Notes: a model not told the origin generated them from the letters alone. 31,030 nucleotides of DNA from Kurthia populi (GCF_042686175.1 NZ_JBHUOR010000124.1:1-31030), one strand, 5' to 3'. Positions 7,277 to 15,919 are shown, numbered from the stretch's first letter. Translations and numbers: made by a program.

Positions 7277-8068
7277 ATGAAAAAATCACGTACATTTATG
7301 ACATCATTATTACTTGCAGGTAGCATTTTAGCTGGCTGTGGCCATAATGATGCAAAAACAACAGCAACTTCTACTGAACAAATCGAATTAACGATTTCTG
7401 CAGCAGCAAGTCTACAAGATGCTTTAACAGACCTTGCGAAAACGTATGAGGATGCACATAAGAACGTTAAAATTACGTATAATTTTGGCGGCTCCGGCGC
7501 GCTCCAACAACAAATTTCACAAGGCGCACCTGTTGATGTATTCTTCTCTGCTGCCGAAGATAAATTTGACACCCTAGTCGATGAGGGTGACATTGATAAA
7601 AAAGACGGGACCGATCTTTTAGCGAATGAACTTGTACTCGTAACGCCAACTGCAAATGACAAAAAAATTGACTCATTTGAAGATTTACCAAAAGCAGATA
7701 AAGTCGCGCTCGGTACACCCGACTCAGTTCCTGCTGGTCAGTATGGTATTGAAACCCTTAAATCAATTGACGTCTGGACAAAAATCAAAGCAAACATTGT
7801 CTATGCAAAAGATGTGCGTCAAGTATTAACGTATGCGGAGACGAGCAATGTTGATGCCGGAATCGTTTACAAAACTGATGCGCTTACAAGCGATAAAATA
7901 AAAATCGTCGCAACAGCGGACGAAAAATCACATACACCGATTATTTACCCTGTCGGCGTTTTAAAAAATAGCAAGCATTTTGACGAGGCCGATACATTTT
8001 ATCGATTCCTACAATCAGATGACGCTATGAAAGTCTTTCAGGATTACGGATTTAAAGGAGCGAACTAA
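7277..8068 (+). CDS. modA: molybdate ABC transporter substrate-binding lipoprotein ModA
   Basis: The 263-residue protein has a lipoprotein signal (MKKSRTFMTSLLLAGSILAGC; lipobox LAGC). The mature protein is a two-lobed type II binding protein. Family signatures are ISAAASLQDALTDLA and VKITYNFGGSGALQQQI, which supply the oxyanion-binding Ser residues, then GAPVDVFFSAAEDK, TPDSVPAGQYG, and a C-terminal PIIYPVGVLKNSKH. It captures molybdate (possibly tungstate) outside the membrane for ModB. AGAAAGAGG lies upstream. It overlaps the possible first ATG of modB by one base in TAATG, so the two form one operon, controlled from the AGTTAT palindromes. Confidence 0.95.
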   Translation: MKKSRTFMTSLLLAGSILAGCGHNDAKTTATSTEQIELTISAAASLQDALTDLAKTYEDAHKNVKITYNFGGSGALQQQISQGAPVDVFFSAAEDKFDTLVDEGDIDKKDGTDLLANELVLVTPTANDKKIDSFEDLPKADKVALGTPDSVPAGQYGIETLKSIDVWTKIKANIVYAKDVRQVLTYAETSNVDAGIVYKTDALTSDKIKIVATADEKSHTPIIYPVGVLKNSKHFDEADTFYRFLQSDDAMKVFQDYGFKGAN

Positions 8069-8727
8069 TGATGCTAACCGATTTTTGGACGCCGATAAAA
8101 CTATCCATTGAGATCTCACTCGTTGCGGGAACAATGGCGATTATTTTCGGTATTCTTATCGGTAAATTTATGGCAAAACGACGCTTTCGTGGAAAAATCA
8201 TTCTCGAAACGGTGATGCTCTTACCACTTGTGCTCCCACCTACCGTTGTCGGCTTCTTGCTCATTATGATTTTTGGTCGCAACAGCATTGTCGGACAGGG
8301 CATTGAATGGTTTTTCGGACAACCGATTATGTTTACATGGTGGGCAGCGGTCCTTGCCTCGGCTATTGTCGCCTTTCCACTCATGTATCAAACCGTTAAG
8401 ACGGGCTTTGAGGGCGTCGATGAAGATATTGAAAATGCAGCGCGAGTCGATGGCGCGTCTGAATGGAAAATCTTCTTCTACATTTCAATTCCTATGGCCT
8501 TTAAAGCGATTATTGCCGGTGGTATTTTATGTTATACGCGGGCGCTCGGTGAATTCGGTGCGACCTTAATGTTTGCTGGAAATTTACCGGGTAAAACACA
8601 AACGACACCACTAGCGATTTATACCGCAATTGATGGCGGTAATATGCAGCTTGCCTGGCTATGGGTCGGCGTCATGATTTTGATTTCCTTCGTCATGCTC
8701 CTTAGTGTGCATACGATTCAAAAATAA
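8068..8727 (+). CDS. modB: molybdate ABC transporter permease ModB
   Basis: The 219-residue permease has about five membrane helices and the EAA-type cytoplasmic loop (ENAARVDGASEWKIFFYISIP), where the ATPase docks. PLVLPPTVVGFLL and TRALGEFGATLMFAGN are typical of ModB/CysT permeases. AAAGGAG precedes two consecutive ATGs (8068 and 8071), and either may be used. No modC ATPase follows: the gene ends about 16 bases before palindromic repeat copy 2, and the next gene (moaD) is on the other strand. The ATPase must be encoded elsewhere or borrowed, as proposed for the similar B. subtilis modAB locus. Confidence 0.93.
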   Translation: MMLTDFWTPIKLSIEISLVAGTMAIIFGILIGKFMAKRRFRGKIILETVMLLPLVLPPTVVGFLLIMIFGRNSIVGQGIEWFFGQPIMFTWWAAVLASAIVAFPLMYQTVKTGFEGVDEDIENAARVDGASEWKIFFYISIPMAFKAIIAGGILCYTRALGEFGATLMFAGNLPGKTQTTPLAIYTAIDGGNMQLAWLWVGVMILISFVMLLSVHTIQK

Positions 8728-8743
8728 GAATGAAAATGAAATG

Positions 8744-8886
8744 AAAGAGGCTTTGACATACGTATAAAAACAACCGTTCATATGAGCATAAGAAAAACCG
8801 GAATCGCGTTGTAGCGCGGTTCCGGTTTTTCGTTGCGAACGCTAAAAAAAGGAACATGACGTGTTTTATTCCAGCCTCTTTTTTAA
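8744..8886. repeat. dispersed palindromic repeat, copy 2 (~143 bp)
   Basis: This is the second copy of the element at 2817-2961: the same ends (AAAGAGGCT / AGCCTCTTTTTT), the same inner GAAAAACCGGAATCGCG hairpin, and a shared ACATGACGTGTTTTatTCC-like right part. Differences are scattered substitutions and hardly change the length. The inner loop differs (TTGTAG region here, AGTA in copy 1) while the stem is kept. It separates convergent modB and moaD, and the moaD stop codon (8883-8885) lies inside its right end. Confidence 0.85.
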
Positions 8887-9113
8887 CCCCCACTAATCGG
8901 AGGAATGAATGCAATGACATCGCCACTTTGTACGATTGTATGGTCCATCGCAAATTCCTCGTTCACGGCACTCATAACCGTTGAAAGCTCAAGTTGATAG
9001 CGGGCTTCAAGCCATGCTTTGACGTCCGAAACGCTCATCTTCTCCGCTTCGATGACAAGCTTCTCCTCGCCAACGGTTTCACGTAAATGCGCAAATAACA
9101 ATACATTAATCAT
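8883..9113 (-). CDS. moaD: molybdopterin synthase small subunit MoaD
   Basis: The protein has 76 residues if started at ATG 9113, chosen because AAGGAGG lies 9 bases upstream and the protein then begins MINVLLFAHLRE, as MoaD proteins do. It has a ubiquitin-like fold ending in PPISGG. The C-terminal Gly-Gly is adenylated by MoeB and converted to the thiocarboxylate that donates sulfur to precursor Z. The start overlaps the end of moaE, so synthesis of the two synthase subunits is coupled. It is the last gene of the moeB-moeA-mobB-moaE-moaD operon. Its TAA stop falls in the palindromic repeat, which probably terminates the operon. Confidence 0.92.
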   Translation of the reverse strand: MINVLLFAHLRETVGEEKLVIEAEKMSVSDVKAWLEARYQLELSTVMSAVNEEFAMDHTIVQSGDVIAFIPPISGG

Positions 9114-9573
9114 CCAATTCCTCCTTAGGCGCACCTGCTCGGTATGGTACATTTTCTAGCTGGTCGCCAATCCATTCCGTACCGTCTTCCCAGTGCTCTT
9201 TTTTCCAAATCGGCACAATTTGTTTAATGCGATCTATCGCAAATTCATTCGCTTCATAAGCGATTTTTCGGTGTGGCGATGATACCGCAATGACAACCGC
9301 AATATCGGTGATGTCAAGCTTACCAACACGATGGGTAATCGCTAGTTGTGCTTCCGGCCATTTTTCATGCATTTCACGCTCGATTTGCTCAAACATTTTA
9401 ATGGCCATCGCGGGATAGGCCTCGTATTCAAGTGATACTGTCTTTTTGCCTTTTGTTAGCTCGCGGACTGTACCGATAAATACTGTAATCGCGCCTGCAT
9501 TTCTGCTGACAACTTTTTGTGTGACGTCATCTACGACAAGTGGCTCACTGCTAATTTCAAAACGCGCTGTCAT
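9106..9573 (-). CDS. moaE: molybdopterin synthase catalytic subunit MoaE
   Basis: The 155-residue protein, with MoaD, inserts two sulfurs into cyclic pyranopterin monophosphate to make molybdopterin. Family signatures are AITVFIGTVRELTKGK, LEYEAYPAMA, ITHRVGKLDITDIAVVIAVSSPHR, and the active-site lysine segment IWKKEHWEDGTEWI. The length is normal. The ATG at 9573 directly abuts the mobB stop (TAAATG, no spacing), and its end overlaps the moaD start by 8 bases. Confidence 0.95.
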   Translation of the reverse strand: MTARFEISSEPLVVDDVTQKVVSRNAGAITVFIGTVRELTKGKKTVSLEYEAYPAMAIKMFEQIEREMHEKWPEAQLAITHRVGKLDITDIAVVIAVSSPHRKIAYEANEFAIDRIKQIVPIWKKEHWEDGTEWIGDQLENVPYRAGAPKEELDD

Positions 9574-10092
9574 TTAACATCCTTCTTTCGTTACTAAAAA
9601 TGATAGATATGCTGCCTCATCCTGCAGCGCAAAATGCGGAATTTTTTCACATAATGCTTGTGGAAACGTCGGCCAATAAATAGCCGCGACAATATTTGAT
9701 AAGGTTAAAAGTTTCACATCTTCAGGCTCTTTAAGAAGCACAACCTTTTGATATGACTCAGTTTTATACCCTTCTACAATTATAAAATTAACCAAAAGCG
9801 CTTGTTCATATAAATGAATTAACTCATTTAATGCACATGTATTTTTGGCGAGTTGGAGCTGTACAACACCGTCCCCTTCAACGGCGGAAACTACAGCGCC
9901 TGCTTGTGCATGACGGGTGCTATCCTTCGTTAAATTCGAAGCGGGTGCACCGCCATGACCATGATGCTTAATCGAGCCAACACGCAGGCCCTTATTACAT
10001 GCATAGGAAATCAGTTTTTCTGCAAGCGTTGTTTTGCCGCTATTTTGATAACCAACTATCTGTAAGACGGTACGATGTTGTCCCAAGGCCAT
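9574..10092 (-). CDS. mobB: molybdopterin-guanine dinucleotide biosynthesis adaptor MobB
   Basis: The 172-residue P-loop GTPase assists MobA in making the bis-MGD cofactor used by formate dehydrogenase. The Walker A is GYQNSGKTTL (about residues 14-23), followed by GLRVGSIKHHGHG, typical of MobB, and VNFIIVEGYKTESYQKVVLL in the switch region. The 5' end overlaps moeA by 37 bases in another frame, with GGAAG just before the ATG, so translation is probably coupled to moeA. It acts in the cytoplasm. Its partner mobA is in the divergent moaB-mobA-moaC operon. Confidence 0.92.
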   Translation of the reverse strand: MALGQHRTVLQIVGYQNSGKTTLAEKLISYACNKGLRVGSIKHHGHGGAPASNLTKDSTRHAQAGAVVSAVEGDGVVQLQLAKNTCALNELIHLYEQALLVNFIIVEGYKTESYQKVVLLKEPEDVKLLTLSNIVAAIYWPTFPQALCEKIPHFALQDEAAYLSFLVTKEGC

Positions 10093-11345
10093 GCACTTCC
10101 ATTCGTATCTTCGAGTAGTAAGACATCAATCTGCATGCCCGCTTCATAGCCTCGCGTTCCACCGGGTAACACGATAAAGGCATTGGCATCCGCAAGTGAC
10201 GACACCGCACTCGATTTATCAAAGCCAGATGGTGTCGCGACAAGCTTGCCGTCCGTCACAGTGACTGTACTACGAACGAAGCGCGTAAATGGATTCGGCT
10301 TTTTAAAATCCACGCCAAGTGTCGCTTTTTCACGACGTAGATGTGGCGCTTGACTCCCAAGCGCCGCTTTAATGAGCGGTTTTGTATACAATTCAAAGCC
10401 GACATAGCATGCAGATGGATTGCCAGATAAGCCAAATAAGAGCTGTCCGTCACACTGTGCAACCGTCGTCACACTACCGGGACGCTGTGCGACTTTGTTA
10501 AATAACACATCTGCACCAATTGCCTCATAAATTGCTGGTAAATAATCAAAGTCTCCAACCGATACACCGCCCGTTGTAATTAAACAGTCGACCTCCGCCA
10601 TCGCTTTTTTAACGGCTTCAATACAGACGGCTAAATCATCACTTAACTTACCATAATATTTCGCCGTTGCGCCGGCACGTTCAATTTGTGCGAGCATCAT
10701 ATAGGCATTACTATTACGAATTTTTCCTGGTGCTAGTACTTCATGTGGCTCAAGCAACTCACTCCCTGTAGCAATGACGCCAATAACAGGCTTTACAAAA
10801 ACGGGGACTTGCGCATAGCCAAATGTCGCAAGCAAGGCAGACACACCCGGATTAATATACGTGCCTTTTTTCACAAGTACCGCACCCTGCTTCACATCTT
10901 CGCCGCGGTAAGAAATATTCGTCCCTGCTGAAAATGCGCGCTTAATGGTCATATAGGTTTTACCGTCTGCCTCATATCCCTTTGTCAGTTCAAGCATGAC
11001 GACTGCATCACAGCCAGCAGGAATCGGTGCGCCGGTCATAATACGCACTGCCTGCCCCGGTTCGACAAGCTCATCAAATACAAAGCCGGCACCAATGGTC
11101 CCAACGACCTCAAATGCGACCGGATTTTCAGCAGAAGCGGCCGCACTATCAATGGCACGAATCGCAAATCCATCATAGGGTGAACGATCAAATGCGGGCA
11201 CATCCTGATCGGCCGCAATATCCTCTGCGACGTAGCGTCCGTAGCTCTCAGTAATGTCCACCTGCTCTACTTTTCCTTCTGTTGCATACTGCATGACGCG
11301 CTTCACCGCTTCGCCAACCGCGATTGGTGTTCTTTTTTCTAACAT
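10056..11345 (-). CDS. moeA: molybdopterin molybdenumtransferase MoeA
   Basis: The start is placed at ATG 11345 (429 aa; AAGGAG 10 bases upstream) rather than the in-frame GTG nine bases earlier. MoeA inserts molybdate into adenylated molybdopterin. Signatures: PAFDRSPYDGFAIRA (domain III), GAPIPAGCDAVVMLE, GEDVKQGAVLVKKG, then the MoaB/MoeA-like domain with GVIATGSELLEP, LITTGGVSVGDFDYL and LFGLSGNPSACYVGFE, and a C-terminal beta-barrel (about residues 340-425). It is second in the minus-strand Moco operon, 12 bases after moeB. It overlaps mobB by 37 bases. Confidence 0.95.
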   Translation of the reverse strand: MLEKRTPIAVGEAVKRVMQYATEGKVEQVDITESYGRYVAEDIAADQDVPAFDRSPYDGFAIRAIDSAAASAENPVAFEVVGTIGAGFVFDELVEPGQAVRIMTGAPIPAGCDAVVMLELTKGYEADGKTYMTIKRAFSAGTNISYRGEDVKQGAVLVKKGTYINPGVSALLATFGYAQVPVFVKPVIGVIATGSELLEPHEVLAPGKIRNSNAYMMLAQIERAGATAKYYGKLSDDLAVCIEAVKKAMAEVDCLITTGGVSVGDFDYLPAIYEAIGADVLFNKVAQRPGSVTTVAQCDGQLLFGLSGNPSACYVGFELYTKPLIKAALGSQAPHLRREKATLGVDFKKPNPFTRFVRSTVTVTDGKLVATPSGFDKSSAVSSLADANAFIVLPGGTRGYEAGMQIDVLLLEDTNGSAWPWDNIVPSYR

Positions 11346-11357
11346 ATTGTTCACTCC

Positions 11358-12374
11358 TTAGCCTAATAGACGATAATATAAATTTTTTGCATAGTGAATA
11401 TCATGGGTCCCATGAATGAGCACACGTCCATCCTTAAAAATAACGATGCGTTGCTCCGCTAGCTGACATGATATTAAATACGGATTTTGTTGGACCGCCC
11501 CCTGACTTGCTAATGTGCTCGCAAGCGCCTCTAAATCATAATTTTTCGACTGTGCCGGACGGATTTGAACCGCATCACGCCCGCATAATACAGCACTTTT
11601 CGTTTGCTGTTCAAACGCTAAATACGGATAGCTCGGCGCTTCGCCACAGCTTTGACAAACGGGATTTTTTGCGGCCTGCATTTTCATTTCAAAATGCTGA
11701 TTTTGCCATACATCAAATGTTAAAAAGGTGCCGCGTAGTGCCGCATAGTTATTCGTTAAAATTTTAAAAGCCTCTGCTACTTGGTAAGCCGCAACAATTT
11801 GAACTGCCGGACTAATAATGCCTACTGTATCACAGGTCATTCCTGTATTTGGCATCGCCTGTAGTAGACAATGCAGACAAGGTGTTGTGCCCGGTAAAAT
11901 CGTATAAGTCGCGCCGTAACTACCAACACAAGAGCCATAAATCCATGGAATATGATGCTTTTGTGTTAAATCATTGATAATAAAGCGAATATCAAAATTA
12001 TCGGTACCATCGATAACTAAATCGACGTCCGAGAGAAGCTCCGTCAATGTCTCGACATTGGCATCCCCGACGATGGCCTCTACTGCGACGTCGGCATTAA
12101 TTGCTTGCAGTCGTTCTTTTGCAGCAATGGCCTTTGGTGTTTTTTCGCGTGCATGTTGCTCGGTATATAATTGCTGACGCTGTAAATTACTCCACTCCAC
12201 ATAGTCGCGGTCAATAATCGTAACACGTCCGACGCCCGCGCGCACAAGTGGCTCAGCCGTTGCACTACCAAGCGCCCCTGCGCCAACGATTAAAAGATGT
12301 TTTTGTTGTAAATGTTGCTGTCCTTCCACTCCAATGGGGGTAAAGAGTTGTTGACGAGAATAACGGTCATTCAT
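11358..12374 (-). CDS. moeB: MoaD adenylyltransferase MoeB (ThiF/E1-like)
   Basis: The 338-residue E1-like enzyme adenylates the MoaD C-terminus. It shows the nucleotide loop GAGALGSATAEPL (about 31-43), Asp55 and the Arg/Gln segment WSNLQRQQLYTEQHA, GTDNFDIRFIIND, a catalytic-type Cys181 (TGMTCDTVGIISP), and zinc-binding pairs Cys166/169 and Cys240/243. The last ~75 residues form an extra C-terminal domain in place of a rhodanese, which is common in Bacillales MoeB/ThiF. It could also serve ThiS, since MoeB and ThiF are hard to tell apart; context favours MoeB. GGAAG precedes the ATG. It heads the operon, divergent from moaB. Confidence 0.9.
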   Translation of the reverse strand: MNDRYSRQQLFTPIGVEGQQHLQQKHLLIVGAGALGSATAEPLVRAGVGRVTIIDRDYVEWSNLQRQQLYTEQHAREKTPKAIAAKERLQAINADVAVEAIVGDANVETLTELLSDVDLVIDGTDNFDIRFIINDLTQKHHIPWIYGSCVGSYGATYTILPGTTPCLHCLLQAMPNTGMTCDTVGIISPAVQIVAAYQVAEAFKILTNNYAALRGTFLTFDVWQNQHFEMKMQAAKNPVCQSCGEAPSYPYLAFEQQTKSAVLCGRDAVQIRPAQSKNYDLEALASTLASQGAVQQNPYLISCQLAEQRIVIFKDGRVLIHGTHDIHYAKNLYYRLLG

Positions 12375-12405
12375 GACAGCTACTTCCTTTCTTGTTTAAT
12401 TTTGT

Positions 12406-12433
12406 TTGACGTACTGATTGTTAGCATTATAAT
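12406..12433 (+). promoter_or_regulatory. sigma-A promoter of moaB-mobA-moaC
   Basis: TTGACG (12406-12411), a 16-base spacer, then TATAAT (12428-12433). AAGGAGG at 12456-12462 and the ATG at 12472 follow. It lies in the 97-bp gap between the two divergent Moco operons. Confidence 0.75.
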
Positions 12434-12471
12434 ATAAACATTGATTTTATGCCCGAAGGAGGCGATGATTC

Positions 12472-12966
12472 ATGCATCCAACCCATGAACAGGAACGCGT
12501 ACATGCCGCGATTTTAACGGTAAGCGATACGCGTACGACTGAAAACGATAAGGGTGGTCAAGCCATTTTGCACGCATTGAAGCAGGCAAATTTTGACGTA
12601 ATTGATTATAAAATTTTAAAAGATGAGCTCGACGAACTGCTTGCACAGCTACGTATTTGGTGCAGTGATCCGTCGATTAATACGATTATATTGACCGGTG
12701 GCACTGGCTTTACGAAGCGTGATGTCACATATGATGCCGTCGTACAACTCGTTGATAAGGAAATGCCCGGTTTTGGCGAACTATTTCGCATACTAAGCTA
12801 TGATGACATTGGACCAAAAGCGATGTTTAGCCGCGCCGTTGCTGGTGCTCATGCCGAAACAGCTATCTATGCCCTCCCCGGCTCAACGAATGCGGTCAAG
12901 CTTGGTATGGATAAACTCATCGTGCCAACTGTGCAACATTTTTTAGGCGAGCTAAAGCGCCGATGA
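12472..12966 (+). CDS. moaB: molybdenum cofactor biosynthesis protein MoaB
   Basis: The 164-residue protein belongs to the MogA/MoaB family that binds molybdopterin and, in many organisms, adenylates it before Mo insertion. Signatures are VHAAILTVSDTRTTENDKGG, TIILTGGTGFTKRDVTYDAV (molybdopterin-binding TGGTG), LSYDDIGPKAMFSRAVAG and YALPGSTNAVKLGMDKLI. Bacillales carry MoaB without a separate MogA, so here it may do the adenylation itself; this is inference. The strong AAGGAGG site and TTGACG/TATAAT promoter lie upstream. The end overlaps mobA by 4 bases (ATGA). Confidence 0.94.
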   Translation: MHPTHEQERVHAAILTVSDTRTTENDKGGQAILHALKQANFDVIDYKILKDELDELLAQLRIWCSDPSINTIILTGGTGFTKRDVTYDAVVQLVDKEMPGFGELFRILSYDDIGPKAMFSRAVAGAHAETAIYALPGSTNAVKLGMDKLIVPTVQHFLGELKRR

Positions 12967-13538
12967 ATATTACCGGCGTCATTTTAGCTGGCGGAAAATC
13001 ATCGCGCTACGGCAAGCCGAAGATGTTTGAACGCTTTAGGGGAAGGCCCTTATACAAGGTCGCGGTCGATGCCTTTGAAAAAAATGCACTCCCTGTCATC
13101 ATTGCGACAAATGAGACGCTACTGCCACATTTCTCAGATGAAAACGTGACGTTTATTACCGAGCAAACACCGCATGAGGGCCCGCTTTATGCGTTCACTC
13201 ATGTTATGGAGCAAGTCGAATCTGATTGGTATTTTGTCGTTGCGGCAGACATGCCCTTTATTGATGCCGCATTTATTGCGACACTTTGCCGCCAAATAAC
13301 AGCAAACTGTGATGCAGTGATTCCGACGTCAAATGACAACTGGCAACCCCTCGCAGCACTCTATCATCGACGCGCACTTGAGCAAGCAAAACAGGCACTT
13401 TTTGATAATAAACGAAGTATGCGTGCGTTGCTTCATCAAGTCCGCGTATCATTCGTTGAAATGAATGATACGACAACATTTTTAAATATTAATGCCGTTG
13501 AGGACTGGCCTCAAGGCGATAAAGGAGATAACGAATGA
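12963..13538 (+). CDS. mobA: molybdenum cofactor guanylyltransferase MobA
   Basis: The 191-residue nucleotidyltransferase joins GMP from GTP to Mo-molybdopterin. Its N-terminus GVILAGGKSSRYGKPKMF carries the nucleotide-binding LAGGxSxRxGxxK motif. VVAADMPFIDAAFIA is the metal-binding Asp motif, and VIPTSNDNWQPLAALYHRRAL is the family's central strand. It acts in the cytoplasm with MobB from the opposite operon. Both gene junctions are 4-base ATGA overlaps (moaB before, moaC after), so moaB-mobA-moaC is one tightly coupled message. Confidence 0.93.
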   Translation: MNITGVILAGGKSSRYGKPKMFERFRGRPLYKVAVDAFEKNALPVIIATNETLLPHFSDENVTFITEQTPHEGPLYAFTHVMEQVESDWYFVVAADMPFIDAAFIATLCRQITANCDAVIPTSNDNWQPLAALYHRRALEQAKQALFDNKRSMRALLHQVRVSFVEMNDTTTFLNINAVEDWPQGDKGDNE

Positions 13539-14026
13539 GTGAATTTTCACATTGGAATGAAGATGGCCGTCCTAAGATGGTCGACATTTCCGATAAACAA
13601 CCAACGAGCCGTACAGCCGTTGCGCGCAGTACGATTGCATTATCAACAGAGCTTTACGAAGCCATCGAGCAAGGCAACATCAAAAAAGGGGACCCGACAC
13701 AAGTAGCACAAATTGCCGGCATTATGGGCGCGAAGAAAACCGCCGATATTATCCCGATGTGTCACCCGATTATGCTACAGGGGACAGATTTTACCTTTGC
13801 CTATGAACAAACGGCTGTAGGCTATGATCTGCACATCGAAGCAACTGTGAAATGTGACGGTAAAACAGGCGTTGAAATGGAAGCATTAACAGCTGTATCC
13901 ATTGCCTCCCTTACGTTTTATGATATGTGTAAAGCTGTTGATAAATCGATGATTATCAAAAACACCTATCTCCTGAAAAAAACAGGTGGTAAAAGTGGTA
14001 CATTTGTAAATGATAAAATCGATTAA
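13535..14026 (+). CDS. moaC: cyclic pyranopterin monophosphate synthase MoaC
   Basis: The 163-residue protein acts after MoaA to convert 3',8-cH2GTP to cyclic pyranopterin monophosphate. Conserved segments are MVDISDKQPTSRTAVA, GAKKTADIIPMCHPI, and KTGVEMEALTAVSIASLTFYDMCKAVDKSM, which carries the active-site Asp/Lys pair; a C-terminal LLKKTGGKSG follows. The length is typical. AAAGGAG lies before the ATG inside mobA. It is the last gene of moaB-mobA-moaC, followed three bases later by the hairpin terminator shared with the FNT channel gene. Its partner moaA is on the other strand, about 0.9 kb away. Confidence 0.96.
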   Translation: MSEFSHWNEDGRPKMVDISDKQPTSRTAVARSTIALSTELYEAIEQGNIKKGDPTQVAQIAGIMGAKKTADIIPMCHPIMLQGTDFTFAYEQTAVGYDLHIEATVKCDGKTGVEMEALTAVSIASLTFYDMCKAVDKSMIIKNTYLLKKTGGKSGTFVNDKID

Positions 14027-14028
14027 TG

Positions 14029-14065
14029 AAAAAGGAATCGCCAACTCGCGCGATTCCTTTTTTTT
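14029..14065. terminator. bidirectional terminator between moaC and the FNT gene
   Basis: AAAAAGGAATCG (14029-14040) pairs with CGATTCCTTTTTTTT (14051-14065) around a 10-base loop. The long T-run favours the plus strand; the A-run serves the opposite direction. Confidence 0.9.
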
Positions 14066-14843
14066 ATGATTTAGCCGCTTTTTTTTGGAATGCGATATAG
14101 TAGGCAAGACCAACAAATACTGCCCCACCGACTGCATTTCCTAAGAAAGCAGGTACGACATTGTGTAAGAAATCGCCCCATGTAACATCTGCGCCTGCAA
14201 AAATACCCGCTGGAATCACGAACATATTTGCGACAACGTGCTGGAAGCCGATTGTCACGAAAGCCATTACTGGGAACCAAATGCCTAAAATTTTACCGAT
14301 AAAGTCTTGTGCACCAAAGCATAACCATACTGCTAAACATACTAGCCAGTTACAGCCAATACCTGATACGAAAATTTGCATAAATGTGGCATCGACTTTC
14401 CCTTGTGCGATGGCCATTGTTTTTTCAGCAAATGCACCTTCTGTTAAGCCTAAATAATGGCCAAAGAAGTAAGCAATAAATAAGGCACCAAGTAAATTGG
14501 CTAATGTGACGAAGAACCAGTTACGAGCAAGCATTGCGAATGTAATTTTTTTCGCATAAAATGCCATTGGCACCGTCATCATATTACCGGTAATTAAGTC
14601 TGCCCCAGCAAGTAATACTAAAATAAGACCGATTGGGAATACTGCGGCGCCAATAAATGTCGCGAAGCTTCCCCATTCTGCTGGCATTGTGCCCATTACG
14701 CGAATATCTAATAAAAAGCCAAACGCAATAAATGCGCCCCCGAAAAAGCCTAAAATCAACATTTTTAACATGCTGCTTTGGACTTTGCTCACGCCGGTAT
14801 TTGTTGCGATTTCTGTAATTTCCTCTGGTTTATAAAAAGCCAT
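14064..14843 (-). CDS. formate/nitrite transporter (FNT) family channel
   Basis: The 259-residue protein has six membrane helices with the FNT repeats: FGGAFIAFGFLLDI, GADLITGNMMTVPM (first half) and GIGCNWLVCLAVWLCF, GFQHVVANMFVIPAGIF (second half). The last holds the conserved His that gates anion transport. FNT channels form pentamers that pass formate, nitrite or hydrosulfide. Because it follows DUF2294-fdhD-moaA and faces a formate dehydrogenase operon, formate is the likely substrate; no nitrite reductase gene is present here. The ATG at 14843 has GGGAG upstream. The stop lies within the shared terminator. Confidence 0.88.
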   Translation of the reverse strand: MAFYKPEEITEIATNTGVSKVQSSMLKMLILGFFGGAFIAFGFLLDIRVMGTMPAEWGSFATFIGAAVFPIGLILVLLAGADLITGNMMTVPMAFYAKKITFAMLARNWFFVTLANLLGALFIAYFFGHYLGLTEGAFAEKTMAIAQGKVDATFMQIFVSGIGCNWLVCLAVWLCFGAQDFIGKILGIWFPVMAFVTIGFQHVVANMFVIPAGIFAGADVTWGDFLHNVVPAFLGNAVGGAVFVGLAYYIAFQKKAAKS

Positions 14844-14878
14844 GTTACTCTCCCTTAATCAAAAAACTTACAACATGC

Positions 14879-15895
14879 TTAACCGCCGATATGTGACATT
14901 TCTATTTTTGCCTTTTTACGACGTTTAACTGTTTCTTCTGTACGCTCCTCTGAGTAACGGTCCGTACGCTGCTCCCAGACCGATGCAATTTTTGCACCGA
15001 CTGCCGCATCGTCTAAGTCCGAACGCAGTAAGTCGCGTAAATCTGTGCCTTCTGTTGCGAAAAGACATGTATATAATTTTCCTTCCGCCGAAATACGCGC
15101 ACGTGAACAATTACCACAAAATGAATCGGTTACAGATGAAATCACACCAATTTCTCCGCCGCCGTCCTCATAACGAAAACGTGACGCAACTTCACCACGA
15201 TAATTAGGTGCAAGTGCCTTTACAGGAGAGAATTTTTGCACTTCGTCGATAATTTCCTTTTTCGAAAATACATCATCCAAGCGCCAACCATTTGAATTGC
15301 CAACGTCCATATATTCGATAAAGCGTAAAATATGCTGTTTTTCTTTAAAATAACGAGCCATCGGTAAAATATCCTCGATGTTTTTACCTTTTTGCACGAC
15401 CATATTCATTTTTACGTAGAGTCCTGCTTCTGCCGCTGCCTCAATACCAGCAAGCACCGTTTTTACTTTGCCGCGATTGCCATTCATCGCTTGAAAACGC
15501 TCATCCTCTAGTGAGTCTAAGCTAATCGATACGCGGTCGAGTCCCGCTTCCTTTAGCGGCTTCGCATATTTTTTGAGTAACGAGCCATTTGTCGTCATCG
15601 CAATATCCTCGACACCTTCGACTGCACGAATCATGCGGACGAGCACAGGTAAATCACGACGCATTAACGGTTCGCCACCCGTAATACGAATTTTCTTTAC
15701 ACCAAATGACACGAAAATTCTCACAAGGCGTTCGATTTCCTCAAAGCTTAAAATTTTATCAGACGGTAAAAAAGCAAAGTCCGGGCCGAAAACCTCGGCT
15801 GGCATACAATAACTACAACGGAAATTACAACGGTCCGTTACCGAAATACGTAAATCACGTAATGGTCTTTTCAATTGATCATAAATGGGGTTCAT
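14879..15895 (-). CDS. moaA: GTP 3',8-cyclase MoaA (radical SAM)
   Basis: The start is at ATG 15895 (338 aa), 8 bases after GGAGGAGG, not the GTG six bases upstream. It is a radical SAM enzyme that opens Moco synthesis by cyclising GTP. The SAM cluster is Cys23-x3-Cys27-x2-Cys30 (DRCNFRCSYCM), and ITGGEPLMRRD is the SAM-binding GGE motif. The second, substrate cluster is in SFCGNCSRARISAEGKLYTC (C-x2-C-x13-C). The protein ends in SHIGG, the Gly-Gly tail that enters the active site. It lies 24 bases after fdhD and 35 before the FNT gene, so it is made with the formate dehydrogenase accessory genes rather than with moaC. Confidence 0.96.
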   Translation of the reverse strand: MNPIYDQLKRPLRDLRISVTDRCNFRCSYCMPAEVFGPDFAFLPSDKILSFEEIERLVRIFVSFGVKKIRITGGEPLMRRDLPVLVRMIRAVEGVEDIAMTTNGSLLKKYAKPLKEAGLDRVSISLDSLEDERFQAMNGNRGKVKTVLAGIEAAAEAGLYVKMNMVVQKGKNIEDILPMARYFKEKQHILRFIEYMDVGNSNGWRLDDVFSKKEIIDEVQKFSPVKALAPNYRGEVASRFRYEDGGGEIGVISSVTDSFCGNCSRARISAEGKLYTCLFATEGTDLRDLLRSDLDDAAVGAKIASVWEQRTDRYSEERTEETVKRRKKAKIEMSHIGG

Positions 15896-15919
15896 CTTCA
15901 CACCTCCTCCTTTTTGTTT

